The notes under the pieces are model-generated. The model ran no database searches and was not told the DNA's origin. It saw nothing but the letters and a program-made list of their open reading frames with translations. Shown here piece after piece: positions 32,217-40,098 of a stretch of 40,098 nt of DNA. Source of the stretch: Lachnospiraceae bacterium (GTDB lineage Bacteria > Bacillota > Clostridia > Lachnospirales > Lachnospiraceae); NCBI GenBank assembly GCA_029067205.1, contig JAIEEY010000077.1, positions 16,053 to 56,150 on the forward strand, given 5' to 3'. Each line of letters opens with the position of its first letter. Positions within the stretch are counted from its first letter, which is position 1. The position numbers and the translations under genes were made by a program.

Positions 32217-35200
32217 TCATTCTGCTTTCTTCTCTTCCTGACTCCACTGGTCAACCTCACTGTCGACCAGGTTGACACTCACAAGGGTTGATACCCCCTT
32301 TTCCTGCATCGTGATGCCATAAAGTCTGTCGGCCTGCTCCATCGTGCCGCGTCTGTGCGTGATCACGATAAACTGTGTCCCCTTTGTCAGCTTATTCAGG
32401 TACTTTGCAAATCGGATTACATTTCCCTCATCGAGCGCCGCCTCGATCTCATCCAGCAGACAAAACGGTGACGGCTTTAAGTTCTGTATGGCAAAAAGCA
32501 GTGCAATCGCTGTAAACGACTTCTCACCACCAGAGAGCTGCATCATATTCTGCAGCTTCTTTCCTGGCGGCTGTGCTATGATACGGATTCCCGCCTCGAG
32601 AATGTCCTCATCCTCGATCAGTTCCAGCGTACCCTTGCCACCGCCGAAAAGCTCCTTGAATACCTTGTCAAACTCCCGTTTGATCTCCTCAAACTTCTCC
32701 GTAAACTGCTTCCGCATCGCAGTGTCAAGCTCTTCAATAATGCCTTCCAGCGTCTTTTCCGCCTCAATCAAGTCATCATGCTGGTTTTTCATAAAGGTAT
32801 AGCGCTCCATGAGAACCTTGTAATCCTCAATTGCATTCACGTTGACATCACCGAGCTTTCTGATCTCATCCTTGATATTGGATATCTCCTTTTTCATCTC
32901 TGCAATATCCTTCAAAGCTTCATTCCGCATAGATGCCGCCTTGTTCAGCGTGATCTCATACTCATTCCACATATAATTGATCTGGTTCTCTACTGTTTCC
33001 TCCAGCTTTTCTTTCTGGGAATTCAGTCGGTACACCTCTTTATCAAGTGCATTTTTCTTCTCGGACAGTTCTTCTCTTTTCTTGAAGAAATTCTTTTGTT
33101 TTTGGGACAATTCTTCCTTTGTCTTCTGTTTCTCCTTCAATGCAGTCTCAGCATCGGACTGTGTGATGTGTGATGCACTGATTGTATTCTCAATCTCTGC
33201 TATGTTCTGCTGCCTGTTCTGAATCTCTGCCAGACAGCTGTCAAGGCTTGTCTGTACCTCGGCAAGCTCCTCCCTGCTGCGCACCAGTTCTCCCTCGATA
33301 CGATTCAGGTTTGTCTGCTCAAACTCCTGTTTCTGGAGCATTTTCTCATACGCAACATCCCATTCCCCGACCATTCCGGTCTTGCTGGACTCCTCAATCC
33401 GGTAATTTTCCAGCTCTTTCTGGTATGTAACAATATTTTGTTCCAAATTCTTCTCGTTTTCCTCTGATGCCTTCAGGTCATTTAAGGTTTTCTCCTTATC
33501 CACATGAATCTCAGCCACCTTCCGCTCGATATCCTGCTGCTCGTCCTGCAAGGTTCCAAATCCCTGCTCTGCCTCATTTTTCCTCTCCTCTGCGGTCACG
33601 ACATTCATTCTGGCAGTGTTCTGCTTGATAAATAGTTCCTGCAGAGCCGCTTTCTCCTCTTCGATTGTCTTTCTGACATGATTTCGCTCGGCTTTAATAT
33701 TTTCAATGTCCGCGTTTGCAGCATCCAGTTTTTCCTTTGCTGCCTTCATCTTTTGTTCCAGCTCCTCGATTTCACGCCTTCGCCCCAGAAGATTGGAATT
33801 ATTCTTAAAGGCACCGCCGCTGATCGCGCCCCCTGGTACGAGAAGCTCACCTTCCAGCGTGACCATTCTGACACTATAGTTATATTTTTTCGCAATCCTT
33901 ACTGCATTGTCGACATTGTCTATTACAACAATTCTTCCAAGCATCGTTTTTGCCACGTTCCTGTACTTCGCATCTGTCCGTACAAGGGAATCAGCCAGTC
34001 CGATCACGCCCTTTTCGTTTAACACATTCCGTGTCCTAAACTCCTGTGGTTTCGTGATACTTGTCAGAGGCAGAAAAGTAGCACGTCCAAAACGATTCTT
34101 TTTCAGGAATCCGATCATCGCCTTGGCAGTCTCCTCATCCTCTGTGACAATATTCTGTATACTTCCGCCAAGGGCCGTCTCGATTGCCGTCTCATACTCC
34201 TTATTGACCTTTATAATATCTGCTACAACGCCAATGATTCCTTTATTCTGCCCTCTCTGCTCCATGACCTTCTGGATACTGTTCCCGAAGCCCTCATACC
34301 GCTCTGTCAGATTGGAAATCGTATCAAGCTGGGATCTGTATCTCTGGTACGCTCCCTGGCTTTCCTGGATTTCACTATCTTTATTGGTCAATCTCTCCCG
34401 AAATGTCTTATTGTGCTCCTCCAGCTCAGCCAAATGTGTGTTGACTAAGACGATCTGGTCATTAACACCCTGAAACTCTTCCTGCAGTGCCTTAATCTCG
34501 GCATCACGTTCCGCCTCATCACTTCTGGCACGCAAAAGCCGTGAATTTAACTCCGCCTTTCTGATGCGCAGCTGTTCCATCATCGTATCAAAACTACTCA
34601 TTTTCGATTTGATATTTGCGCGCTCATTCAGCATGGTAATAATCCGGTTCTTATCTTCCTCTATTTTCTCATTCAGTTCTTCAATACGCAGCTGAACCGC
34701 TGAAAGTGAACTCCTTGCCTCATTACGCTCTTTCTCCAGTTCAGCTACCTTCTTATCCAGCACAGCCTTGCCCTCAAGGATTTTGGCGCGTTCCCCCTCT
34801 CTCTCGGCAATCTGTTTCTGTATCGTCGTTATTCTCTCCCGAAAATGAAGTTGATTCCCCTGGGCACCCTTAATCTGTTCTTTTAATACATTGATCTCAC
34901 CTTCAAGCTTACCGCGTGTGACACTTGCATCGGTCAATGTATTTCTGGTAAATTCAATCTCCTTGTCCAACTCCTCAATATGTGCCTGAATCTCATCATA
35001 CTCTATTTTTATTCTGTCGTACTGCTGTGTTGTATTATTGTAATCCTCCTGGGCAATCTTATAGTTGCCTTCAATCTCATCAAGCTGCTCTGTCAGCTTT
35101 TTATTTTCCAGTAAAAATACATTGACATCGTACTCTTTGAGTTCTTCCTTTTTCTTTAAGTATACTTTTGCCTTTTCGGACTGCTTTTCCAGAGGTTCTA

Positions 35201-35804
35201 CCTGTTTTTCAAGCTCACTTAAAATATCTGCCACACGCACCAGATTATTCTTCTCATCTTCGAGCTTCTTCTGGGCTGTCGCTTTGCGTTTCTTGAACTT
35301 GACAATACCTGCCGCCTCGTCAAAAAGCTCACGTTTTTCCTCAGGTTTACCACTCAGAATCTTTTCAATCTGTCCCTGACCGATAATTGAATAGCCTTCT
35401 TTGCCAATACCAGTATCATAAAATAATTCATTTACATCCTTCAAACGACAGGGAGTCCCATTGATGGAATACTCACTTTCGCCTGAACGATATAAACGCC
35501 TTGCCACGGTCACTTCCTGATAATCAATCGCAAGCTTGTGGTCCGCATTGTCAAAGGTGATTCCCACATACGCATAGCCCAGAGGTTTTCTGAGCTCAGT
35601 GCCGGAAAAGATGACATCCTGCATAGATTCCCCTCGCAGCTGCTTGATACGCTGTTCACCGAGCACCCACCGCACTGCGTCTGCCACGTTGCTCTTGCCA
35701 GAGCCATTCGGTCCCACAATGCCCGTGATTCCCTGATGAAATTGAAATACGATTTTGTTTGCAAAAGATTTAAACCCCTGTACCTCTATACTTTTTAAAT
35801 ACAT
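32217..35804 (-). CDS. smc: Chromosome segregation protein SMC
   Basis: The SMC ATPase condenses and separates chromosomes with ScpA and ScpB. The 1195 residues show the full layout: Walker A GPNGSGKSN near residue 33, two long coiled coils, a hinge around residues 510-640 (GVVADIIKVNKEYETAIETA), the signature LSGGEKSFTA near 1090 and Walker B FCLLDEIEAALDEGN near 1115. The length is normal. It follows rnc by 20 bp, as in many Bacillota (rnc-smc-ftsY), here with a peptidase gene in between. Confidence 0.98.
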   Translation of the reverse strand: MYLKSIEVQGFKSFANKIVFQFHQGITGIVGPNGSGKSNVADAVRWVLGEQRIKQLRGESMQDVIFSGTELRKPLGYAYVGITFDNADHKLAIDYQEVTVARRLYRSGESEYSINGTPCRLKDVNELFYDTGIGKEGYSIIGQGQIEKILSGKPEEKRELFDEAAGIVKFKKRKATAQKKLEDEKNNLVRVADILSELEKQVEPLEKQSEKAKVYLKKKEELKEYDVNVFLLENKKLTEQLDEIEGNYKIAQEDYNNTTQQYDRIKIEYDEIQAHIEELDKEIEFTRNTLTDASVTRGKLEGEINVLKEQIKGAQGNQLHFRERITTIQKQIAEREGERAKILEGKAVLDKKVAELEKERNEARSSLSAVQLRIEELNEKIEEDKNRIITMLNERANIKSKMSSFDTMMEQLRIRKAELNSRLLRARSDEAERDAEIKALQEEFQGVNDQIVLVNTHLAELEEHNKTFRERLTNKDSEIQESQGAYQRYRSQLDTISNLTERYEGFGNSIQKVMEQRGQNKGIIGVVADIIKVNKEYETAIETALGGSIQNIVTEDEETAKAMIGFLKKNRFGRATFLPLTSITKPQEFRTRNVLNEKGVIGLADSLVRTDAKYRNVAKTMLGRIVVIDNVDNAVRIAKKYNYSVRMVTLEGELLVPGGAISGGAFKNNSNLLGRRREIEELEQKMKAAKEKLDAANADIENIKAERNHVRKTIEEEKAALQELFIKQNTARMNVVTAEERKNEAEQGFGTLQDEQQDIERKVAEIHVDKEKTLNDLKASEENEKNLEQNIVTYQKELENYRIEESSKTGMVGEWDVAYEKMLQKQEFEQTNLNRIEGELVRSREELAEVQTSLDSCLAEIQNRQQNIAEIENTISASHITQSDAETALKEKQKTKEELSQKQKNFFKKREELSEKKNALDKEVYRLNSQKEKLEETVENQINYMWNEYEITLNKAASMRNEALKDIAEMKKEISNIKDEIRKLGDVNVNAIEDYKVLMERYTFMKNQHDDLIEAEKTLEGIIEELDTAMRKQFTEKFEEIKREFDKVFKELFGGGKGTLELIEDEDILEAGIRIIAQPPGKKLQNMMQLSGGEKSFTAIALLFAIQNLKPSPFCLLDEIEAALDEGNVIRFAKYLNKLTKGTQFIVITHRRGTMEQADRLYGITMQEKGVSTLVSVNLVDSEVDQWSQEEKKAE

Positions 35805-35824
35805 TCCTTATACCCCGTATGCCA

Positions 35825-36523
35825 TCATTTCTTGCCTTTTAATTTCTTGAGCGCTTCATATGCCGCCTGCTGCTCTGCTGCCTTTTTCGTCCTTCCCACA
35901 CCAGAACCAATCAGATTGTCGTCAAGATATGCCTCAACACGAAACTGCTTGTCATGATCAGGACCTGTTTCCCCTACCAGATCATATCTTAACTGCGCTG
36001 TATTATTCTTCTGTATCTCTTCCTGCAGAAGCGTCTTACTATCCATAAACAAAATCTTATCTTCCAAATCTGAGAGCACAAACCGATAGATAAATTTCTT
36101 GGCATTCTCAATACCTCCGTCAAGAAATATGGCGCCGATCACAGCCTCCATAACATCAGAAATGATGGAATCCCTTTTTCGTCCCCCTGTCGATTCCTCG
36201 CCCTTCCCAAGCAGTATATATGAATTTAATTCGATATCTCTTGCACAGTACGCCAGCGCTGGTTCACATACCATGGAGGCGCGCAGCCTTGTCAACTGTC
36301 CTTCGGGCATGTCCTCATTTTCATTATACAAAAACTCACTGGACACAAGCTCCAGTACTGCATCGCCCAGAAATTCCAGCCTTTCATAATTATTCAGTTT
36401 GTTGATCTTCTGTTCGTTGGCAAAAGAACTGTGTGTTAATGCCTGCTTCAGCAAAGATTCCTGCCGAAACCGATACCCTATTTTTCCCTGCAGCTCCCGC
36501 AAGGCTTCTTTCATATTTTGCAT
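35825..36523 (-). CDS. rnc: Ribonuclease III
   Basis: RNase III cuts double-stranded RNA and processes rRNA precursors. The 232 residues have the catalytic signature ERLEFLGDAVLEL (47-59) and a second acidic site around SDVMEAVIGAIFLDGG, then a C-terminal double-stranded-RNA-binding domain with IGSGVGRTKKAAEQQAAYEAL. It is directly upstream of smc. A terminator-like hairpin at the acpP stop separates it weakly from plsX-acpP. Confidence 0.97.
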   Translation of the reverse strand: MQNMKEALRELQGKIGYRFRQESLLKQALTHSSFANEQKINKLNNYERLEFLGDAVLELVSSEFLYNENEDMPEGQLTRLRASMVCEPALAYCARDIELNSYILLGKGEESTGGRKRDSIISDVMEAVIGAIFLDGGIENAKKFIYRFVLSDLEDKILFMDSKTLLQEEIQKNNTAQLRYDLVGETGPDHDKQFRVEAYLDDNLIGSGVGRTKKAAEQQAAYEALKKLKGKK

Positions 36524-36605
36524 GTCTTAACTCCTATTCCATCTACAAGCGGGCAGGTTCTATCCTGATCACCACACCGCTAACATGCCATAACAGCGGC
36601 ATACA

Positions 36606-36631
36606 CATAAAGAAAGCCCTACAAAGGGCTT
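36606..36631 (-). terminator. Weak terminator-like hairpin at the acpP stop
   Basis: On the minus strand AAGCCC and GGGCTT pair around a 6-nt loop and are followed by TCTTTATG. The stem includes the last codons and stop of acpP. The 95-bp gap to rnc shows no clear promoter, so partial termination is likely. Confidence 0.45.
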
Positions 36632-36855
36632 CTTGCTTTTTTGATCCAATCGACAGCCTCACGCACCGTCGTTATTTTTTCCAGACCTTCCGTCGGTATC
36701 TGCAGACCAATCTCTTCCTCCACACCCCTGAATATCTGGTACAGATCCAGCGAGTCGGCTCCTAAGTCGGTGAGAAAAGTCATATCCATCTCGATTTCAT
36801 CCGGATCCATACCCAAAACAGTGGCTGCAACCTTCTTCAAAGCTTCAAATTCCAT
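36619..36855 (-). CDS. acpP: Acyl carrier protein
   Basis: A 78-residue carrier for growing fatty acyl chains. The phosphopantetheine site is the Ser of GADSLD (Ser35), in the classic LTDLGADSLDLYQIF context; the protein is acidic and helical as expected. It follows plsX by 16 bp, linking the two steps of fatty acid and phospholipid synthesis. The end RSPL is encoded in the terminator-like stem. Confidence 0.95.
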   Translation of the reverse strand: MEFEALKKVAATVLGMDPDEIEMDMTFLTDLGADSLDLYQIFRGVEEEIGLQIPTEGLEKITTVREAVDWIKKARSPL

Positions 36856-36871
36856 TTGTTCCGATCCTTCC

Positions 36872-37891
36872 CTACTCGTCTTTTAAGATAACTTTATCCT
36901 TGATTTTCTGATTAATTTTCTGTTCCTTAAAGGTTACGCATTGCAAAATCGAATTTTTGATCTCGACTGCCTTGGAACTTCCGTGTGTCTTAACCACCAG
37001 TCCATTTAAACCTAACAGCGGCGCCCCGCCGTACTCTTCAAGGCTAAATCCTTTCAGTGTCTGTTTGAGTGCAGGTTTTACCAGAAGTGCACCGATCTTA
37101 CTCCGGAGTGATGTCATCATACCTGCTTTCACTTTCTTGATCAATGTGGCTCCAACACCTTCATACAGCTTCAAAATGATATTTCCTGCAAATGCCTCAC
37201 ACACGATCACGTCCGCATAACCTGTCGGAATCTCCCTCGCCTCGATACTTCCTATAAAATTGATCTCCGGACAGTTTTTCAACATTGGAAATGTCTCTTT
37301 CACAAGCGCATTTCCCTTCTCCTCCTCCGCCCCGATATTGACGATTGCAACTTTGGGATTTGGGATTCCCATAACGCTTTCCATGTACACGGAACCCATC
37401 TTTGCAAACTGAACCAAATGCGAAGGTCTGGCATCCACATTAGCACCGCAGTCAATCAACAGGGCACAGCCTGTCTCCGTAGGAATCAACGGTGCAAGAG
37501 GCGGCCGCTCAATTCCTTTAATTCTTCCTATAATCAATTGCCCGCCGACAAGCACAGCACCTGAACTGCCCGCTGATACAAATGCATCGCATGTACCATT
37601 TTTCACTAAATTAAGTGCGACCACAATCGAAGAATCTTTCTTTTTTCTGATTGCCATTACCGGAGGTTCCGCTGTCTCGATCACCTCCGTAGCATTTACA
37701 ATTTCGATCTGTTCTTTATTATAAGTATACTGCACAAGCTCTTTCTTGATCTCTTTTTCTCTGCCTGTCAGATACACCTTGATTTTACTGTTCTCGTTGA
37801 CGGCTTCCACGACGCCCTTCACGATCTCTACCGGGGCATTGTCCCCACCCATGGCGTCCACTGCTACTTTGGTCATCTCATCCATTGCCAT
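36872..37891 (-). CDS. plsX: Phosphate acyltransferase PlsX
   Basis: PlsX makes acyl-phosphate from acyl-ACP, the first committed step of phospholipid synthesis in Bacillota. The 339-residue protein has the family start VAVDAMGGDNAPVEIVKG, a central SAGSSGAVLVGGQLIIGRI, GCALLIDCGANVDARP and YGGAPLLGLNG. GGAGG lies just before the ATG at 37891; Met3 or Met6 would also serve. It has its own strong promoter (37919-37947). Confidence 0.96.
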   Translation of the reverse strand: MAMDEMTKVAVDAMGGDNAPVEIVKGVVEAVNENSKIKVYLTGREKEIKKELVQYTYNKEQIEIVNATEVIETAEPPVMAIRKKKDSSIVVALNLVKNGTCDAFVSAGSSGAVLVGGQLIIGRIKGIERPPLAPLIPTETGCALLIDCGANVDARPSHLVQFAKMGSVYMESVMGIPNPKVAIVNIGAEEEKGNALVKETFPMLKNCPEINFIGSIEAREIPTGYADVIVCEAFAGNIILKLYEGVGATLIKKVKAGMMTSLRSKIGALLVKPALKQTLKGFSLEEYGGAPLLGLNGLVVKTHGSSKAVEIKNSILQCVTFKEQKINQKIKDKVILKDE

Positions 37892-37918
37892 ATTCCTCCA
37901 TCGTTCTGTACTTATATA

Positions 37919-37947
37919 AATATACTAAACATATCAGCAAAAATCAA
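37919..37947 (-). promoter_or_regulatory. Promoter of plsX-acpP
   Basis: On the minus strand, TTGATT (37947-37942), 17 bp, TATATT (37924-37919), 27 nt before the plsX start. Confidence 0.6.
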
Positions 37948-37970
37948 GGGAAAACAGTTAAAAATACCCG

Positions 37971-37998
37971 TGAAAAGTAACCCTTCGGTTACTTTTCA
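37971..37998 (-). terminator. 12-bp hairpin after the lipoprotein gene
   Basis: TGAAAAGTAACC and GGTTACTTTTCA pair perfectly around CTTC. It lies 7 bp after the lipoprotein stop; on the minus strand a T-run (GGGTATTTTTAA) follows 4-5 bp later. It probably ends that transcript just before the plsX promoter. Confidence 0.55.
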
Positions 37999-38005
37999 TG
38001 CTCCC

Positions 38006-39025
38006 TCACTTCACAGAATACGTATAGCGGCTGCCGTCTATTTTAAAAGAAATTGTTACCTGCTCACTGCTGGTTTCCAGCTCTTCGGGAACCTGAAATA
38101 TGTAATGGATATATCCTGTACACAGTGGTATGATATTCACAAGACTGGCAGAGTCGAACATACTCCTCTCACCCTCTTCCGCCACTCTTGTCTGTGCTTC
38201 CGCCTGGTTCAGCTTGGCAGAAACAGCTTTATCCGCAGTAATCTTATGGGTTGACATATTGGTGTATGCGATGCAGAAATCTATAAACAGTTTCCCCTCC
38301 TCAGCGGCATAATAATTATAACCATAGTTCGGCGCCGGCGGAATTACCTCCTTCGTAAATTCCGAATATTCCACATAAAATTCTGCGTTATCTGTGATCA
38401 CCACCTCTCCATCCGCCACCTCTCCAGATGCACTAATACTTCCGCTGGCAGGAATGGTTCCTCTCTCACCCTCTCGTATAATAACCCGATAGTCATTTTC
38501 ACATATATTCATATTCAACTCTACCATGCGGCTGCTATCCTGCACCTCCTTTGGCACCAGGAAAAAGTAATGCACCTGCCTGGTATCAGAAGGCTCCATG
38601 TCGATCCAATGTGCCGGTGACAGCGAACTGCCATCCTCCTCAGCCGCCCTGGCAATACCATCATATTCATACTGTCCAGAATAAATCAGTTCCCCATTCA
38701 TGATCCTGTCCGCATTGATCGTATAATCTGCAAGATTCTTATAGGTAATGCAGAAATCCACATAGGTTTTACCAGTGCCTGCTTCATAAAAAAGCTTTGG
38801 ATTCTCTGATATAGATACATAGTCCACATGGAATTCGCACACACCGTCAACCGTAACATTTTCCCCTTCTTCTAGTAATGTTGCGTTGTTTTCTTCCAGA
38901 GAAATGTCCTGATCTCTTTGTGAAAGGGTTTGGGACTGTGGTTCTTCGTCCGGGTTTTGCTCTGTGCACCCTGTAAGGGAAAAAACTAACAGGATCATAA
39001 TTGCCAGCTTTAAGTATTTTTTCAT
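38006..39025 (-). CDS. Lipoprotein with two tandem copies of a DUF4352-like domain
   Basis: This 339-residue protein starts MKKYLKLAIMILLVFSLTGC, a lipoprotein signal peptide with lipobox LTGC, so it is anchored to the outer face of the membrane. Two related domains of about 130 residues follow (roughly 65-190 and 205-339). Each has a FHVDY or FYVEY strand, then a K-YVDFCITYKN or KLFIDFCIAYTN block, and a VHYFFLVPKE or IHYIFQVPEE segment. Such immunoglobulin-like domains are common in Gram-positive lipoproteins of unknown role. It appears monocistronic, between hairpins at 39117 and 37971, with a possible promoter at 39162-39191. Confidence 0.85.
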   Translation of the reverse strand: MKKYLKLAIMILLVFSLTGCTEQNPDEEPQSQTLSQRDQDISLEENNATLLEEGENVTVDGVCEFHVDYVSISENPKLFYEAGTGKTYVDFCITYKNLADYTINADRIMNGELIYSGQYEYDGIARAAEEDGSSLSPAHWIDMEPSDTRQVHYFFLVPKEVQDSSRMVELNMNICENDYRVIIREGERGTIPASGSISASGEVADGEVVITDNAEFYVEYSEFTKEVIPPAPNYGYNYYAAEEGKLFIDFCIAYTNMSTHKITADKAVSAKLNQAEAQTRVAEEGERSMFDSASLVNIIPLCTGYIHYIFQVPEELETSSEQVTISFKIDGSRYTYSVK

Positions 39026-39116
39026 TGAACTCTACTCTCCTTTTGAAATTTGCTTATGAATAATTTCCTCATTATAAGGGTTTCATTTAGACAGAAGTGA
39101 TTGTTCTCCAGTATAA

Positions 39117-39165
39117 TAAAATAAGGATATCAGAGTTATTTATTCACCCTTCTATCCTCATTTTA
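39117..39165 (-). terminator. Terminator-like hairpin after rpmF
   Basis: A 13-bp stem (TAAAATAAGGATA at 39117-39129 with 39153-39165, one G-T pair) encloses a 23-nt loop. It lies 64 bp after the rpmF stop. Loop size and weak T-run make the terminator reading uncertain. The 203-bp gap holds otherwise only the possible lipoprotein promoter. Confidence 0.4.
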
Positions 39166-39191
39166 TAGCATATTCATCTGGATTAAACCAA
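39162..39191 (-). promoter_or_regulatory. Possible promoter of the lipoprotein gene
   Basis: On the minus strand, TTGGTT (39191-39186), 18 bp, TATAAA (39167-39162). The -10 box overlaps the hairpin arm at 39153-39165, so one of the two assignments may be wrong. Confidence 0.35.
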
Positions 39192-39228
39192 TATCATTTA
39201 TCCTTTAGAATACTCCTAAATCAACACA

Positions 39229-39408
39229 TTAATCAACTGAAATAATTTCTTTCTTGTTGTATGAGCCGCACGTCTTGCAAACTCTGTGAGGCATCATCAA
39301 AGCGCCGCACTTGCTGCACTTTACTAATGTAGGTGCGCTCATCTTCCAGTTTGCTCTTCTCTTATCTCTTCTGCCTTTTGAAGATTTATTTTTTGGACAT
39401 ATAGACAT
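39229..39408 (-). CDS. rpmF: 50S ribosomal protein L32
   Basis: This 59-residue protein begins MSICPKNKSSKGRRDKRRAN and carries the zinc-ribbon cysteines in CSKCG and CKTCGSYN, the form of L32 that binds zinc. A TAAGGAGGTG site lies 4 nt before the ATG. It starts 2 bp after yceD; the yceD-rpmF pairing, often followed by plsX, is conserved widely across bacteria. Confidence 0.96.
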   Translation of the reverse strand: MSICPKNKSSKGRRDKRRANWKMSAPTLVKCSKCGALMMPHRVCKTCGSYNKKEIISVD

Positions 39409-39410
39409 TG

Positions 39411-39950
39411 TTACACCTCCTTATTCGCATTAAACAAATCTTTTATTGCCGCCATTCTGGGATCTGGTACGAAATCATCGCAGCCGCAGTCGCCATCGTT
39501 GAGATTTTTGCCACACACCTTACAAATGCCTTTACAATCTTCCTTGCATAAAATCTTCATCGGCCAGTTCAGCAATAATTCATTATTGATTAGTTCATCC
39601 ACATTTAAGTGATATCCTTCCATAAGTGCCGTGGAATCCTCGTATTCCATGGAATCCCCCGTGTCATCACCTATATAATCCGGAGACACGACTACACTGT
39701 CAAAAGATAAATCAAATGTATAATCAACATCTCGCAAACACCTGTCGCAGGCGAGTACAAATGTAATCTTTGCGTTTCCCTGAACGAATGCTTTTGATTG
39801 TCCTATATTAGAAAGCCTCAGCGCAACAGGACCCTTTTCCTTGATCAAAAAAGTTCCGAACTGACTTGTAAATGTATCCGCTTCATACGATACATCTAGC
39901 TCCTGCACTTGTCCTTCATTTGTAAATACATCTGTCAAATTCACTAACAT
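39411..39950 (-). CDS. yceD: DUF177 (YceD) family protein
   Basis: This 179-residue protein belongs to the YceD/DUF177 family, linked in other bacteria and plants to 23S rRNA accumulation. The family core is ACDRCLRDVDY (Cys68 and Cys71) in the middle and a cysteine-rich end CKEDCKGICKVCGKNL (Cys135, 139, 143, 146), probably a zinc site. An AGGAG site lies 6 nt before the ATG. It is followed by rpmF and driven by a consensus promoter. Positions 40007-40098 show nothing convincing. Confidence 0.94.
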   Translation of the reverse strand: MLVNLTDVFTNEGQVQELDVSYEADTFTSQFGTFLIKEKGPVALRLSNIGQSKAFVQGNAKITFVLACDRCLRDVDYTFDLSFDSVVVSPDYIGDDTGDSMEYEDSTALMEGYHLNVDELINNELLLNWPMKILCKEDCKGICKVCGKNLNDGDCGCDDFVPDPRMAAIKDLFNANKEV

Positions 39951-39977
39951 CGTAGACTCCTATCCACACATTTATTC

Positions 39978-40006
39978 ATTATACATAACCGCCTATCTTT
40001 TGTCAA
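39978..40006 (-). promoter_or_regulatory. Consensus sigma-A promoter of yceD-rpmF
   Basis: On the minus strand, TTGACA (40006-40001), exactly 17 bp, TATAAT (39983-39978): both hexamers match the consensus perfectly, 27 nt before the yceD start. Confidence 0.85.
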
Positions 40007-40098
40007 CTAAATTTTTCAAACTACAGTTATGAAAGGAAAACTCTTTTTCAGCCTGTCATCTTTAGGAAATTTATTTTATGCACATTTTTTCTGAGTTT

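Noticed and set aside
1-40098. CRISPR arrays, tRNA, rRNA, transposases or phage genes
   Set aside because: No regularly spaced direct repeats, cloverleaf sequences, rRNA motifs, DDE transposase or phage structural proteins were recognised.

Overview
The window looks like a low-to-mid GC Gram-positive chromosome of the class Clostridia, most likely a Lachnospiraceae gut bacterium. I infer this from the proteins, the strong AGGAGG-type ribosome binding sites and the Bacillota gene order; no rRNA or other species marker is present. Every gene but one (a small HTH regulator at 27159) is on the minus strand, so transcription runs from high to low coordinates.

Right part (about 27.4-40 kb): yceD-rpmF behind a consensus promoter, a two-domain lipoprotein, then plsX-acpP-rnc-smc, a secreted zinc peptidase, ftsY, ilvA and a YitT-type membrane protein. 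Left-centre (about 3.7-15 kb): ylxM-ffh-rpsP-khpA-rimM-trmD-rplS-lepB-rbgA-lepB-rnhB-ylqG-ylqH-yraN-pgeF. Together these follow the Bacillota order known from B. subtilis (rnc-smc-ftsY-ylxM-ffh-rpsP-KH-rimM-trmD-rplS-ylqF-rnhB-ylqG-ylqH). They cover phospholipid precursors, chromosome organisation, the SRP pathway, ribosome maturation and protein export. The leftmost 3.7 kb holds a thioesterase and two poorly characterised proteins.

Accessory part (about 15.1-27.0 kb), between ftsY/ilvA/yitT and ylxM: a nine-gene, partly AT-rich block that builds and probably attaches 2-aminoethylphosphonate (AEP) to a cell-surface polymer. It encodes PEP mutase fused to a cytidylyltransferase, phosphonopyruvate decarboxylase, an AEP-type aminotransferase, a second LicC/PntC-like nucleotidyltransferase, a SAM methyltransferase, two large membrane sulfatase-fold transferases, a YidC-like domain fused to a TagB/TagF-type glycerophosphotransferase, and a small membrane protein. 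I see no LicD-type transferase, so the sulfatase-fold proteins are the natural candidates for the attachment step. Expression probably starts at a promoter (27051-27079) whose -35 box lies inside an inverted repeat, facing a divergent XRE-family regulator. This block is the best candidate for an undescribed system.

Smaller oddities include a 177-bp MITE-like palindrome that supplies the stop codon of khpA, a 33-bp dispersed repeat, two tandem hairpins sharing one loop sequence next to ylqG, and an FtsY whose acidic extension is at the C-terminus and ends in a basic-aromatic tail. I saw no rRNA, tRNA or CRISPR array.
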